Part shown: one piece after another, positions 17,638 to 27,187 of the stretch
Layout: the number at the start of each line of letters is the position of its first letter
Position numbering within the stretch: position 1 is the first letter of the stretch
Source: CAKZNE01 sp964485405
GTDB taxonomy: Bacteria; Bacteroidota; Bacteroidia; Flavobacteriales; Schleiferiaceae
Assembly (NCBI GenBank): GCA_964485405.1
Contig: CAZAJG010000014.1
Span: forward strand, 1 to 64,000
Reading direction: 5' to 3'
Length of the DNA stretch: 64,000 nucleotides
Program-made: the position numbers and the translations under genes
The notes under the pieces: generated by a model
Database searches by the model: none
Told to the model about the DNA's origin: nothing
What the model saw: the letters and a program-made list of their open reading frames with translations, nothing else

Positions 17638-18908
17638 TATTTCAATGCTTTTTTTAGTATTTCACCAAATCGAAATATATCTTCAAATGAATTATAAAGA
17701 GGTACGGGTGCTAATCGAATAACATCTGGCTCTCTCCAGTCTGAAATAACACCTTCTTCCGTTAATTGATCGAAAACTTTTTTTCCGTTCTCTGGAACAA
17801 TCATTGAAAGCTGACTACCTCTTTCCTTTGGGTTTTCAGGCGTTATGATTCGTAAATTGGCTTGTGTTTGACCTGAAACTTTATGGATAATAAACTCCAT
17901 ATAGGCAGTAAGCTTATCCCCTTTTTCGCGCAACACCGCCATACCTTCCTTATCGAAAAGCTCTAAACTGGCTAACAAAGGCGTCATAGCTAAAACTGGA
18001 GCATTACTTAATTGCCAAGCTTCAACTGTAGGAATGGGCTTAAACACATCCGGCATCTCAAAACGACTACCTTTATCATGTCCCCACCAACCTTCAAATC
18101 GAGGTATATCTGACTGTCCGTGATGTTTTTCATGCACAAAAACGCCAGATACTCCTCCAGGCCCGCTATTCAAATATTTATATCCACACCATGCGGCAAA
18201 ATCTACTTGCCACTCATTTAATTTTAACACTACATTACCTGCAGCATGAGCAAGATCCCAACCTACCATAGCACCAACCCCATGCGCTGCTTTTGTTATC
18301 TTTTCAATATCAAAATACTGACCTGTGTAATAATTAACTCCCCCCATCATTAACAAAGCCAGTTCATCTTTATTCTCCGCAATGGCTTTTAGAATACTCT
18401 CCTCTTCAATTAGCTCTGTTTCTGGATTCGGTTGAATTTCTATAAGATGTTCTTCTGGATTTAAACCATGAAATCTCAATTGACTTCTCAAGGCATATTG
18501 ATCTGATGGAAAGGCTTTCCCTTCACATAGAATTTTTGTTCTTTTTCCATTTGGACGAAAAAAGCTGACCATTAATAAATGAAGATTGGTGGTTAACCCA
18601 TTCATGGCAACTACCTCCGTTTCTTTTGCGCCTACTATTTTGGATAAAGCGGAAGTAAAAAACTCATGATATGGAAGCCATGGTCTACGCGCATCTAAAT
18701 GACCTTCCACTCCATAATTACCCCAATCTTCTAATTCTTCTAAGAGATATTTTTTTGCTTTTTTCGCTTGAAGCCCTAATGAATTTCCCGTAAAATATAA
18801 AGCAGGTTTTCCATTAATCACAGGAAAAACAAATTCATCTCTATACGCTTTTAAGGCATCTTGAGCATCTAAGCTTTTAGCAAACTCTTCCGAAAACTGA
18901 TAGTCCAT
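17637..18908 (-). CDS. kynU: Kynureninase
   Basis: PLP enzyme that cleaves kynurenine or 3-hydroxykynurenine to anthranilate or 3-hydroxyanthranilate plus alanine. The 423-residue length is normal. The N-terminal YFTGNSLGLQ, the central GWDLAHAAGN and the PLP-lysine segment WCGYKYLNSGPGG identify the family clearly. It precedes kmo in the same transcript. Alanine released here could feed the alanine dehydrogenase encoded at 43.9 kb, though this link is only inferred. Confidence 0.94.
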   Translation of the reverse strand: MDYQFSEEFAKSLDAQDALKAYRDEFVFPVINGKPALYFTGNSLGLQAKKAKKYLLEELEDWGNYGVEGHLDARRPWLPYHEFFTSALSKIVGAKETEVVAMNGLTTNLHLLMVSFFRPNGKRTKILCEGKAFPSDQYALRSQLRFHGLNPEEHLIEIQPNPETELIEEESILKAIAENKDELALLMMGGVNYYTGQYFDIEKITKAAHGVGAMVGWDLAHAAGNVVLKLNEWQVDFAAWCGYKYLNSGPGGVSGVFVHEKHHGQSDIPRFEGWWGHDKGSRFEMPDVFKPIPTVEAWQLSNAPVLAMTPLLASLELFDKEGMAVLREKGDKLTAYMEFIIHKVSGQTQANLRIITPENPKERGSQLSMIVPENGKKVFDQLTEEGVISDWREPDVIRLAPVPLYNSFEDIFRFGEILKKALK

Positions 18909-18956
18909 CTATAAAAATTTGAGGGTCAAAGTTAATCATCCATTCCTCTTTTAATG

Positions 18957-19796
18957 TCAATTTAAAAGTAATAGTAAGATTGCCACAACAATGGGTGTAG
19001 CCTCTATCCAAAATCCACAGTATAACTCTGATCTTTTATTATTCATCCTAAAAATTAAGACACACAAAAAGAGTATACCTCCTACCCAGCTTAGAAAATA
19101 CGAAGTGCTAACTACCCCTAATTGATATTCTATACCCTTCCACAGCAAATAGATTCCCGTAAAAACAAAAGCTATGAGTTTAGCTTTATGAATACCAAAA
19201 GTTTGCGGTAGTGTTTTCATAGAACTTTCATCAATTCCTAAATCCCGAATATCAAACGGAATAACCAAAGCCGCTACAAATACACTTCTAAAAACAAACT
19301 CCAGTCCAGATAACCAATCTAGGGTATCGAATAACAGTACGGGTATCAAATGCGTGATATAAGACCAACTCACTGCAATGAGAAGCAACTTTAAACCAGG
19401 CACACTTCGTAAAGAAGTAAAGGAGCGAAAAGGATTTTTAAAACCTAGTGGGTATAGTATAGATACCAAAATAGCAGGTGAGCTCAATACCACCCATTTT
19501 AACGAAAAGAGTTGAAAGTAAAAATACGCTGAGAAAACGGAAAATACTGTAGTAAAGAAGAGAGCTTGTACCAGATGCCTGTTCAGCCAAAACTTCTGGA
19601 AGTTTCTGTCGTCCATATGATCTGGAATCTGAACGATACGCATATAGTTGTATGCAGCGATGGTAGAGCTTAGAATAAATCCAAGGTAGGCGTATGAAAA
19701 CACATCCATTCTTTTGAAGCTCACCCAACCAAAACTTACTACCGCTAAGCTCACCCAAACATTGGAATAGACTAAAAATCTTAGAAGTTTAAACAC
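18957..19796 (-). CDS. UbiA-like integral membrane protein, probably not a functional prenyltransferase
   Basis: A 279-residue protein with about eight hydrophobic segments and the layout of the UbiA superfamily. The second aspartate motif is recognisable as DIRDLGIDE. The first one (NDxxD) should follow the second helix, but the sequence there is YNYMRI, with no aspartates. Family members without the first motif are unlikely to bind the diphosphate through magnesium. It lies 48 nt upstream of kynU on the same strand and may share its transcript. It is divergent from gcvP. Substrate and role unknown. Confidence 0.6.
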   Translation of the reverse strand: MFKLLRFLVYSNVWVSLAVVSFGWVSFKRMDVFSYAYLGFILSSTIAAYNYMRIVQIPDHMDDRNFQKFWLNRHLVQALFFTTVFSVFSAYFYFQLFSLKWVVLSSPAILVSILYPLGFKNPFRSFTSLRSVPGLKLLLIAVSWSYITHLIPVLLFDTLDWLSGLEFVFRSVFVAALVIPFDIRDLGIDESSMKTLPQTFGIHKAKLIAFVFTGIYLLWKGIEYQLGVVSTSYFLSWVGGILFLCVLIFRMNNKRSELYCGFWIEATPIVVAILLLLLN

Positions 19797-19866
19797 TTAT
19801 TAACCATTTGTTAATCATTGCATAGATAACGCCTGAACAAAGCAACAAAACATCTTGTTTATTCTG

Positions 19867-19874
19867 TACTTTTG
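19867..19874 (+). promoter_or_regulatory. -7 promoter element of gcvP
   Basis: TACTTTTG fits TAnnTTTG, 31 nt before the gcvP start in the 109-bp divergent region. No clear -33 element. Confidence 0.42.
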
Positions 19875-19905
19875 CCCACCTTAATTCCAAAAATAACAGT
19901 ATACG

Positions 19906-22776
19906 ATGAGAACGGATTCTTTTGCCTATAGACACATCGGACCTCGCGAACATGAAGTGAATGAGATGCTTAGCACCGTTGGAGCAAGCAGCATGGAGGA
20001 GTTGATTGAACAAACCATACCTCAAAATATTCGATTAGAGGACGAGCTAAATCTTTCGGAAACACTCTCTGAAAATGAGTTCATCAATCACATCAGGAGC
20101 TTAGGTAGAAAGAACAAAGTTTTTAAAACGTATATCGGAATGGGATATCACCCGACTATTTTACCCGGAGTTATCCAAAGGAATATTTTGGAAAACCCAG
20201 GTTGGTATACCGCCTACACTCCCTATCAGGCAGAGATTGCTCAAGGTAGATTAGAAGCTTTGCTCAATTTTCAAACGGTTATTGCTGACTTAACTGGTTT
20301 ACCAATTGCTAATGCTAGTTTATTAGATGAGTCTACCGCAGCAGCTGAAGCAATGAGTATGTTTTTTGCTGCCCGCAGCCGAGACAAGAAAAAAGCAGGA
20401 GCCAACAAGTTTTTTGTATCCATTCATTGTTTACATCAAAACATTGACTTACTCAAAACTCGTGCGGAACCTTTAAATATTGAACTAGTTATTGGAGATC
20501 ATCGTGAGGTGATATTGGGTGACGACTTTTTTGGTGCTCTTCTTCAGTATCCCGCAACGGATGGAGAAGTGTTCAATTATAAAGAATGGGTAAAAACAGC
20601 TCAATCCTTGAATATTCAAACCGTGGTTGCTGCAGACATTATGTCCCTAGCGTTATTAACACCTCCAGGAGAATGGGGAGCAGATGTAGTGGTGGGAACA
20701 ACACAACGTTTTGGAATTCCATTAGGTTTTGGCGGTCCTCACGCAGCCTTCTTTGCTACACACGATACCTACAAAAGACAAATTCCTGGCCGTATTATAG
20801 GTAAAACCATTGATAAGGACGGACAGAGTGCGCTGCGAATGGCTCTACAAACTAGAGAGCAGCATATTAAAAGAGAAAAAGCCACCTCCAATATTTGTAC
20901 AGCACAAGTGCTTTTAGCCGTAATGGCTGGAATGTATGCTACCTACCATGGTCCAAAAGGATTAAGAGATATTGCATCAAAAATTCACTTTTCAGCAGTT
21001 ACTCTAGCAAATAGTCTTGAAAAACTTGGCTTTAAACAAATCAATCCCTTCTTTTTTGATACACTAAAAATTGATACAGAAGATATTCTATCAGACAGTG
21101 TTAAGGTGATTGCTGAATCGAGAGAAATCAACCTCAGATATATAAACAATCATGAGATTGGAATTAGTATTAACGAGACCACAACTTTAGAAGCCATAAA
21201 CGATATCATTTCCATTTTTGCTGAGGCAAAAGAATTGGAAGCGCAGGAGGCCAAGGATTTGCTTGAAGTTCAAGCTCTACCCGAAGAACTGAAGAGGAAA
21301 AGCGGGTTCTTAAAAAATCAAGTTTTCAATCGCTATCATTCCGAGACAGAATTGATGCGCTATATTAAAAAATTAGAGCGAAAAGATCTTTCTTTAAATC
21401 ATAGTATGATCGCTTTAGGCAGCTGTACAATGAAATTGAATGCAGCAACTGAGATGCTACCTTTAAGCTGGCCATTATTCGCTCATATACATCCTTTTGC
21501 TCCTCAAAACCAAACTACAGGGTATAGGGAGATGATTAATGAACTGGGAAGAGATTTAGCTGAAATCACAGGCTTTCACTCCGTATCAATGCAGCCAAAT
21601 TCCGGTGCTCAAGGAGAATATGCGGGCCTTATGGTCATCCGTGCTTTTCACCAATCTAGAGGGGAAGGGCATCGAAACATTACGTTAATACCTAGCTCTG
21701 CTCATGGCACAAATCCTGCTTCAGCCGTAATGGCTGGAATGAAAGTAGTAGTGGTGAAATGTGATGATCATGGCAACATTGACGTTGCAGATTTAAAGGA
21801 AAAAGCAGAAAAACACAAAGACGACTTATCTGCTCTAATGATCACATATCCATCAACACACGGTGTATTTGAAGAGGCCGTTATTGAAATTACAGATATT
21901 ATCCATGAAAATGGTGGCCAAGTGTATATGGATGGGGCTAATATGAATGCTCAAGTAGGGCTAACCAGTCCTGGAAAAATTGGTGCGGATGTTTGTCACT
22001 TAAACCTGCATAAAACATTTGCCATACCTCATGGCGGTGGTGGCCCTGGAATGGGACCCATTGGTGTTGTGGAACACCTTGCTCCATTTCTTCCTTCTCA
22101 CAGTATTGTTCAAACTGGTGGAAAGAATGGGATTAGTGCTATTTCTGCAGCTCCATTTGGAAGTGGACTGATTCTTATAATCAGTTACGCCTATATTAAG
22201 ATGCTTGGACCAGAAGGATTGAGAAAATCCACAGAATACTCCATCCTGAATGCTAATTACCTAAAAGAAAAACTCTCTGGTGAGTTTGATATTCTTTACT
22301 CAAATGAAAAGAATAGGGTGGCGCATGAAATGATACTAGACTGCAGACCTTTTAAAAAGCAATCTGGCATTGAAGTAACGGACATTGCAAAAAGATTAAT
22401 GGATTATGGTTACCATGCTCCAACAGTATCTTTCCCAGTGGCCGGAACAATTATGGTAGAGCCAACAGAAAGTGAAGGTAAAGAAGAGCTCGATCGTTTT
22501 TGCGAAGCTCTATTAAGTATTCGCAACGAGATAAAAGATATTGAAGCGGAAAGAGTAGATCGAGAAAACAACGTACTCAAGAACTCTCCTCATACATTAG
22601 CCATGGTTACGGCAAACGATTGGAGCTTTCCATATGACAGATCTACTGCTGCTTATCCACTAGATTATGTTATGGACAATAAGTTTTGGCCATCCGTTAG
22701 GCGTGCCGATGATGCTTTTGGAGATAGAAATCTGATTTGTACTTGCGACCCGATTGAAGCTTACGCGGAAGCATAG
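19906..22776 (+). CDS. gcvP: Glycine dehydrogenase (decarboxylating), P-protein of the glycine cleavage system
   Basis: Decarboxylates glycine and passes the aminomethyl group to lipoylated H-protein; E3 for the complex is the lpd gene at 0.6 kb. At 956 residues it is the fused homodimeric form. The N-terminal half starts RHIGPREHEV and holds TPYQAEIAQGRLEAL. The C-terminal half contains the PLP-binding lysine K703 in LNLHKTFAIPHGGGGPG and SAHGTNPASA. GcvT and GcvH are not in the window. An N gap follows 47 nt after the stop. Confidence 0.96.
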   Translation: MRTDSFAYRHIGPREHEVNEMLSTVGASSMEELIEQTIPQNIRLEDELNLSETLSENEFINHIRSLGRKNKVFKTYIGMGYHPTILPGVIQRNILENPGWYTAYTPYQAEIAQGRLEALLNFQTVIADLTGLPIANASLLDESTAAAEAMSMFFAARSRDKKKAGANKFFVSIHCLHQNIDLLKTRAEPLNIELVIGDHREVILGDDFFGALLQYPATDGEVFNYKEWVKTAQSLNIQTVVAADIMSLALLTPPGEWGADVVVGTTQRFGIPLGFGGPHAAFFATHDTYKRQIPGRIIGKTIDKDGQSALRMALQTREQHIKREKATSNICTAQVLLAVMAGMYATYHGPKGLRDIASKIHFSAVTLANSLEKLGFKQINPFFFDTLKIDTEDILSDSVKVIAESREINLRYINNHEIGISINETTTLEAINDIISIFAEAKELEAQEAKDLLEVQALPEELKRKSGFLKNQVFNRYHSETELMRYIKKLERKDLSLNHSMIALGSCTMKLNAATEMLPLSWPLFAHIHPFAPQNQTTGYREMINELGRDLAEITGFHSVSMQPNSGAQGEYAGLMVIRAFHQSRGEGHRNITLIPSSAHGTNPASAVMAGMKVVVVKCDDHGNIDVADLKEKAEKHKDDLSALMITYPSTHGVFEEAVIEITDIIHENGGQVYMDGANMNAQVGLTSPGKIGADVCHLNLHKTFAIPHGGGGPGMGPIGVVEHLAPFLPSHSIVQTGGKNGISAISAAPFGSGLILIISYAYIKMLGPEGLRKSTEYSILNANYLKEKLSGEFDILYSNEKNRVAHEMILDCRPFKKQSGIEVTDIAKRLMDYGYHAPTVSFPVAGTIMVEPTESEGKEELDRFCEALLSIRNEIKDIEAERVDRENNVLKNSPHTLAMVTANDWSFPYDRSTAAYPLDYVMDNKFWPSVRRADDAFGDRNLICTCDPIEAYAEA

Positions 22777-22823
22777 CTAGAAACAAGCTTACGTGCTGCT
22801 CTTTGAGTAAATCCAATTCATAC

Positions 22824-22833
22824 NNNNNNNNNN
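22824..22833. other. Assembly gap (10 N) after gcvP
   Basis: Ten N between gcvP and the first T9SS cargo gene. True length unknown, so adjacency of the two genes is not proven. Confidence 0.98.
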
Positions 22834-22836
22834 TGT

Positions 22837-22844
22837 TACATTTG
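22837..22844 (+). promoter_or_regulatory. Possible -7 element for the first T9SS cargo gene
   Basis: TACATTTG fits TAnnTTTG, 38 nt before the ATG. Any -33 element would fall into the N gap. Confidence 0.35.
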
Positions 22845-22882
22845 TTAACCTTGTGTTAAAATTTTAAGTAAACCCAAAAAGT

Positions 22883-24904
22883 ATGAAGAAAAAAGCTATC
22901 CTTATTTTAGGGGTGATTTGCGGCTTTACCCTATCCGCGCAACAACAAAATCAGAAAGCGGCCGAAGATCGGTACGCTCAAGATCCAGAAGCTCGAAAAG
23001 CGTCTAGGAGTACGCTTGTTACAGTAAAAAACTCTAAAGAGAAAACAGCAGCTCCTATTTGGTCCGAAGATTTTTCTGGAGGTATACCTTCAGGATGGAC
23101 GAATATTGGACATGCAGGTGACCCTTCTATTCCTGTAGCCAATGCCTTATGGGAATATCGTGGCCCTTCCACAATCCCGAACGATACAGTTGGTTCTAGA
23201 GGAGCGTTTTCTGGCGCCCAAGCCCCAATCACGTCACCATCGGCAACCAATGGATTCGTAATTTTCGATTCTGATTTTTTAGACAATAATGGTATTGTAG
23301 GCAATGATGGGAATGGAGTTGCTCCAACACCTCATGTAGGAGATATGACTACGGACACTATTGATTTTAGTGGTTACCCTAACATTCAATTAACCATCCA
23401 CAGCTACGCACGCTACTTTGCCGGAAGACAGCTAGTTGCTTTTAGCTCTGACGGAGGAGTTACTTGGGGAGATACCGTCCAGCTTAATACCGGTATTGCA
23501 GTAAATGCATCAACTGGAACAGACGAAGTTTCCGTTGTAAATATTTCTAACGCTGTGGGTAACTCGCAATATGCTATGATGAAATTCATTTACGATGGCT
23601 CGTTCAACGAACCTGGAGCAAATGGATTGGGATACTATTACTGGATGATTGATGACATTTCAGTAGACATTCTACCCAATCATGCATTCAAATTTACAGA
23701 TGCGGGTGGCGCACCAGCAAGCGACATCATTTTTGGTGGTGATGGAGGCAACGCTAAAACTGGACACATGAACCTAAATCAAGTGCGATCTTTCGAATTT
23801 GATTCCAACATCCTCAACTTTGGAGTAGAACCACAAACCAATGTGGTATTAAACGTAGATATCCTAAATAATGGAGCTGTTGTTCAAACATTACAATCGG
23901 CTTCAGTACCTATCTTAAACCCAGGAGACACGGGTCTATTTAGCAGTTTCTTTACTCCTGCCTATACACCTACCTCAACAGGGGATTACCAGGCCGTTTT
24001 ATATGTAACTTCAGATAGTGTTGGCACCGTGGCAGGCTCAGTAAGTCCGTCAGATACTGCTTTCACCATCTCAGTTGATGATAGTACTTCTTCTGTAGAC
24101 TTTTCTTCGTTTGACAACAGTATAGGCACCCCACAACTAGGAGATGATGGCGCAGCTTTAGCAACAATGCTTACTTTCCCAAATGCAAGTGATCTAACAA
24201 ATAACAAGGTAGAACTTGCTTATGTAGATGTTCGTTTCTCTACATTAACGGTTGACGATGGAGATATGATTGTGGAAGTGTATGACACTGCCGTTGATTT
24301 GATTAATGGATTTGCAGGTCCTGCTCTTTTATCCAAAGCCTTTACATTAAATAACGTGTCAGGAACGCTTGCGCGCTTTGATGTTAGAAATGATGTAGGA
24401 AGTGAAAAAGACCCGGTACGATTAGATGCAAATAAGTCTTACTATCTTATTGTATATCTTTTCTCTAACGGAGGAAATAATCTTATCCGTATTGCAAATG
24501 ATAGAACGGTTGCTCAGCCTGGTTTTTCTACGCTTATGTATAATGCAGATGATGCTCGTTTTTACACGGGCTATGCTGGAGGCTCTCGAACATTCAGCTC
24601 TCCTTGGATAAGAGCTATCACAAGCGACTTCGAAAATATTGGAATTGACGAATACGCTACTTTTGATTTAAGTGTATATCCAAATCCAACCAATGGAGAA
24701 AGAGTAAGCTTAACCATCGATGAAGGTGGCGCCTACTCTATTGAATTAGTTAACACGATTGGAAAATTAGTTTATCAGGAAGATTTGGTAATGAATGGGA
24801 ATGAAGTTCATAACCTAAACTTATCTCATCTATCTAATGGTGTTTATATTTTGAATGTAAAAGGCGAAAGTGGATTCAAAACCACAAAACTTACTATTAA
24901 ATAA
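22883..24904 (+). CDS. Secreted T9SS cargo protein with C-terminal sorting domain (first copy)
   Basis: A 673-residue surface or secreted protein. The signal peptide ends near residue 19 (GFTLSAQQ). At about 60 begins a carbohydrate-binding-like jelly-roll segment, IWSEDFSGGIPSGWTN, with YYYWMIDDISVDI closing it near 265, as in choice-of-anchor J domains. The middle region is beta-rich. The last 75 residues, from FDLSVYPNPTNGE to NGVYILNVKG and LTIK, are a type A T9SS sorting domain, removed on export. It is a tandem paralogue of the next gene. No catalytic motif was recognised, so adhesion or matrix binding is only a guess. Confidence 0.87.
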   Translation: MKKKAILILGVICGFTLSAQQQNQKAAEDRYAQDPEARKASRSTLVTVKNSKEKTAAPIWSEDFSGGIPSGWTNIGHAGDPSIPVANALWEYRGPSTIPNDTVGSRGAFSGAQAPITSPSATNGFVIFDSDFLDNNGIVGNDGNGVAPTPHVGDMTTDTIDFSGYPNIQLTIHSYARYFAGRQLVAFSSDGGVTWGDTVQLNTGIAVNASTGTDEVSVVNISNAVGNSQYAMMKFIYDGSFNEPGANGLGYYYWMIDDISVDILPNHAFKFTDAGGAPASDIIFGGDGGNAKTGHMNLNQVRSFEFDSNILNFGVEPQTNVVLNVDILNNGAVVQTLQSASVPILNPGDTGLFSSFFTPAYTPTSTGDYQAVLYVTSDSVGTVAGSVSPSDTAFTISVDDSTSSVDFSSFDNSIGTPQLGDDGAALATMLTFPNASDLTNNKVELAYVDVRFSTLTVDDGDMIVEVYDTAVDLINGFAGPALLSKAFTLNNVSGTLARFDVRNDVGSEKDPVRLDANKSYYLIVYLFSNGGNNLIRIANDRTVAQPGFSTLMYNADDARFYTGYAGGSRTFSSPWIRAITSDFENIGIDEYATFDLSVYPNPTNGERVSLTIDEGGAYSIELVNTIGKLVYQEDLVMNGNEVHNLNLSHLSNGVYILNVKGESGFKTTKLTIK

Positions 24905-24933
24905 ATAGATTTTATCGATTACAATACTACAGA

Positions 24934-24969
24934 TAACCCTAGGGAACTATTCCCTAGGGTTATTTTTTT
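24934..24969 (+). terminator. Rho-independent terminator between the two T9SS cargo genes
   Basis: The perfect stem AACCCTAGGGAA, 3-nt loop CTA and TTCCCTAGGGTT is followed by a run of seven T, 29 nt after the stop. The two paralogues are therefore separately transcribed. Confidence 0.88.
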
Positions 24970-24973
24970 GTTG

Positions 24974-24981
24974 TATATTCG
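24974..24981 (+). promoter_or_regulatory. Possible -7 element for the second T9SS cargo gene
   Basis: TATATTCG, one base from TAnnTTTG, 22 nt before the ATG at 25004. Confidence 0.28.
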
Positions 24982-25003
24982 TAAACGGAAAATAAAACTT
25001 TAT

Positions 25004-27070
25004 ATGATGAAAAAACAGCTACTTGCGAAGGGAGCCCTTGCTCTTTTCTTTGGATTAACTGTGAGCTCAAATTCCTTTGCTCAAACAAATACAAACAACA
25101 ATACCTTTGACGCTAATTCTGTAGCAGCTAAAGAAAAGTCTTATTATGAGGCTATTCCACACAGAAAAAGCAACCTTCCGGTTAAGATGAATGTTTCTTC
25201 TCAACCAGAAATGATTCTTTGGTCAGAAGATTTTGCTAATGGTTTTGCCGGAAGCACAAATGGTGCTTGGACTACAGGCGGGCTTAACGCTAACTTCGTA
25301 CAATATGATACGGATGGCCCTGATAACTTACTTCAATTTGGATGGGGTCCGTTACCATCTGCAACTCCTGGTAATGGTTTTGCTATTTTCGACTGGTACG
25401 ATCGTTTTCCTGATCCTAATGGATTTGCTACATCTCCAGTAGAAGGTACTTTAACTTCTCCGGTGATTGACTTAACAGGTCAAACTGATGTTCAAATTGA
25501 ATGGTTCCACCAAACTTTTTGGTGTTGTGCTATTGATTTCGAAATCTTATTAGAAATCAGTACAGATGGTGGTAACTCTTTCCCTAATAGTATCAGAGTA
25601 AATGAAGACTTTGATAGAAATGACAGACACTGGGATCTTGGCCAAGGATATGAGCAAAGATTCAAAATCGGACAGTACATCGCTGCTGATCCAAGTAACG
25701 TAGTTATCAGATTCAACTGGACATCTACTACCGCTGATCAAAACGGACAATTTGCTACTGCTTATTTCTGGATGTTAGATGATATTACAATCAGCACGGT
25801 TCCAGTGAATTCTTTAGAATTTACCGTTGCCTCTGATGGTGCTCCTGCTCATGATATCATTTTTAACGGTGATGGAAGTGCCAGTAAGCATGGTATTATG
25901 GGTGTTGATCAAGTTACTCCGATTAACTTTGATTCAAATGTGTTAAACTACGGAACGGCTACTCAAACAAACATCCAATTAGAAGTGGAGATTTGGGATG
26001 ATCAAGGTACCTTAATTACTACTTTAACCTCTGCCGCAACGAATGTTACTGCAGCTGAAGGAGATACCATTACTTACCAAGATTTATTTACTGGACAATG
26101 GCCAGCGAATCTAGGTACAGGAAGGTACGATTATGTTTTCAAAATTAATACGGATAGTAGCAATGTTTCAAGTTTCGAAAGTCAAATTGATACTATCAGT
26201 TCATTTGTTGCAACAGACCTTCACTCTATTGACTGGAACCAATTTACCAACAACTTTGGTACGAATGAATTAGGTGATGATGGTTCTGCTGTTGCCAGTA
26301 GATTATTCTTTCCAAACCCTACCCCAGGAGCTCCTGGCAATGAGGTTTACATTCATAGTGTAGATCTTAGATTGTCTACCCAATCTACAGCTGGTGGTGA
26401 TGTAGTAGTTGAATTACGCGCTGCAGAACCGAACATAGATTTAACCGTAGGTTTCTCTAATCCAGCTATAGCTACAAGAACACATACAATTACTGCAGCT
26501 GAGGTTGGATCAACAGCTACTATCAATTTTGAAGATAGTGTATTTAATGCAGGAACTGGACTTTGGGATCGTTTTGGAACAGAACTTCCTGACACCGGTA
26601 ACTATATGGTTGTAGTAAACATGTTCTCTAATGCTGGCGCGAGCCCAATTCAGTTGGCAAATAGCCAAACTATTACTCAGCCAGGATTTGCATCTTTAAT
26701 GTTCGATGTTGATCAAGCTAGATGGTTTACAGGTTTCGCAAACTCATTAACGTTCAACGCTCCATGGATTAGAGCTCGTTTAGATACTACTCCTGCTCCG
26801 AACATCGGTCAACGTGAATTTTCAGCTTTCGAATTTGACGTATTCCCTAACCCAGTTACTGGAGGTCAATTTGATATTACCGTTTCTGAAGGTGGAGCCT
26901 ATGAAGTTTCTATCATGAATACTTTAGGTCAGTTTGTACAAACTGAAAGCTTTAACATCAATGGTTCTGAAAAGGCTTCTGTTAACGTATCAAGCCTTGC
27001 TAAGGGTATTTACTTTGTTAACTTAAAAAGTGCTAAAGGAGTTGAGTCTACTAGAATTACTATTAAGTAA
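25004..27070 (+). CDS. Secreted T9SS cargo protein with C-terminal sorting domain (second copy)
   Basis: A 688-residue paralogue of the preceding protein. The start is one of two adjacent ATG codons (25004 or 25007); the TTG further upstream sits in the terminator tail. The signal peptide ends at NSFAQ. The jelly-roll region starts ILWSEDFANGF and closes with YFWMLDDITIS. The shared central segment reads APAHDIIFNGDG here and APASDIIFGGDG in the first copy. The C-terminal sorting domain runs from FEFDVFPNPVTGG to KGIYFVNLKS and ITIK. Codons look more uniform than in the neighbour, which may mean high expression, but this is an impression only. Exported through T9SS; ligand unknown. Confidence 0.87.
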   Translation: MMKKQLLAKGALALFFGLTVSSNSFAQTNTNNNTFDANSVAAKEKSYYEAIPHRKSNLPVKMNVSSQPEMILWSEDFANGFAGSTNGAWTTGGLNANFVQYDTDGPDNLLQFGWGPLPSATPGNGFAIFDWYDRFPDPNGFATSPVEGTLTSPVIDLTGQTDVQIEWFHQTFWCCAIDFEILLEISTDGGNSFPNSIRVNEDFDRNDRHWDLGQGYEQRFKIGQYIAADPSNVVIRFNWTSTTADQNGQFATAYFWMLDDITISTVPVNSLEFTVASDGAPAHDIIFNGDGSASKHGIMGVDQVTPINFDSNVLNYGTATQTNIQLEVEIWDDQGTLITTLTSAATNVTAAEGDTITYQDLFTGQWPANLGTGRYDYVFKINTDSSNVSSFESQIDTISSFVATDLHSIDWNQFTNNFGTNELGDDGSAVASRLFFPNPTPGAPGNEVYIHSVDLRLSTQSTAGGDVVVELRAAEPNIDLTVGFSNPAIATRTHTITAAEVGSTATINFEDSVFNAGTGLWDRFGTELPDTGNYMVVVNMFSNAGASPIQLANSQTITQPGFASLMFDVDQARWFTGFANSLTFNAPWIRARLDTTPAPNIGQREFSAFEFDVFPNPVTGGQFDITVSEGGAYEVSIMNTLGQFVQTESFNINGSEKASVNVSSLAKGIYFVNLKSAKGVESTRITIK

Positions 27071-27096
27071 TTGAGACTTTAACTTTACCATATATA

Positions 27097-27126
27097 AAAA
27101 GCCCCTTCAAATGAAGGGGCTTTTCT
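27097..27126 (+). terminator. Rho-independent terminator after the second T9SS cargo gene
   Basis: AAAAGCCCCTTC, loop AAAT, GAAGGGGCTTTT, then a T-rich tail, 26 nt behind the stop. Confidence 0.88.
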
Positions 27127-27187
27127 TTTACCATAACTTATTATCTACTCTAGCATAATTCCCTCTTATGCCCAAAAATAGATGCTT

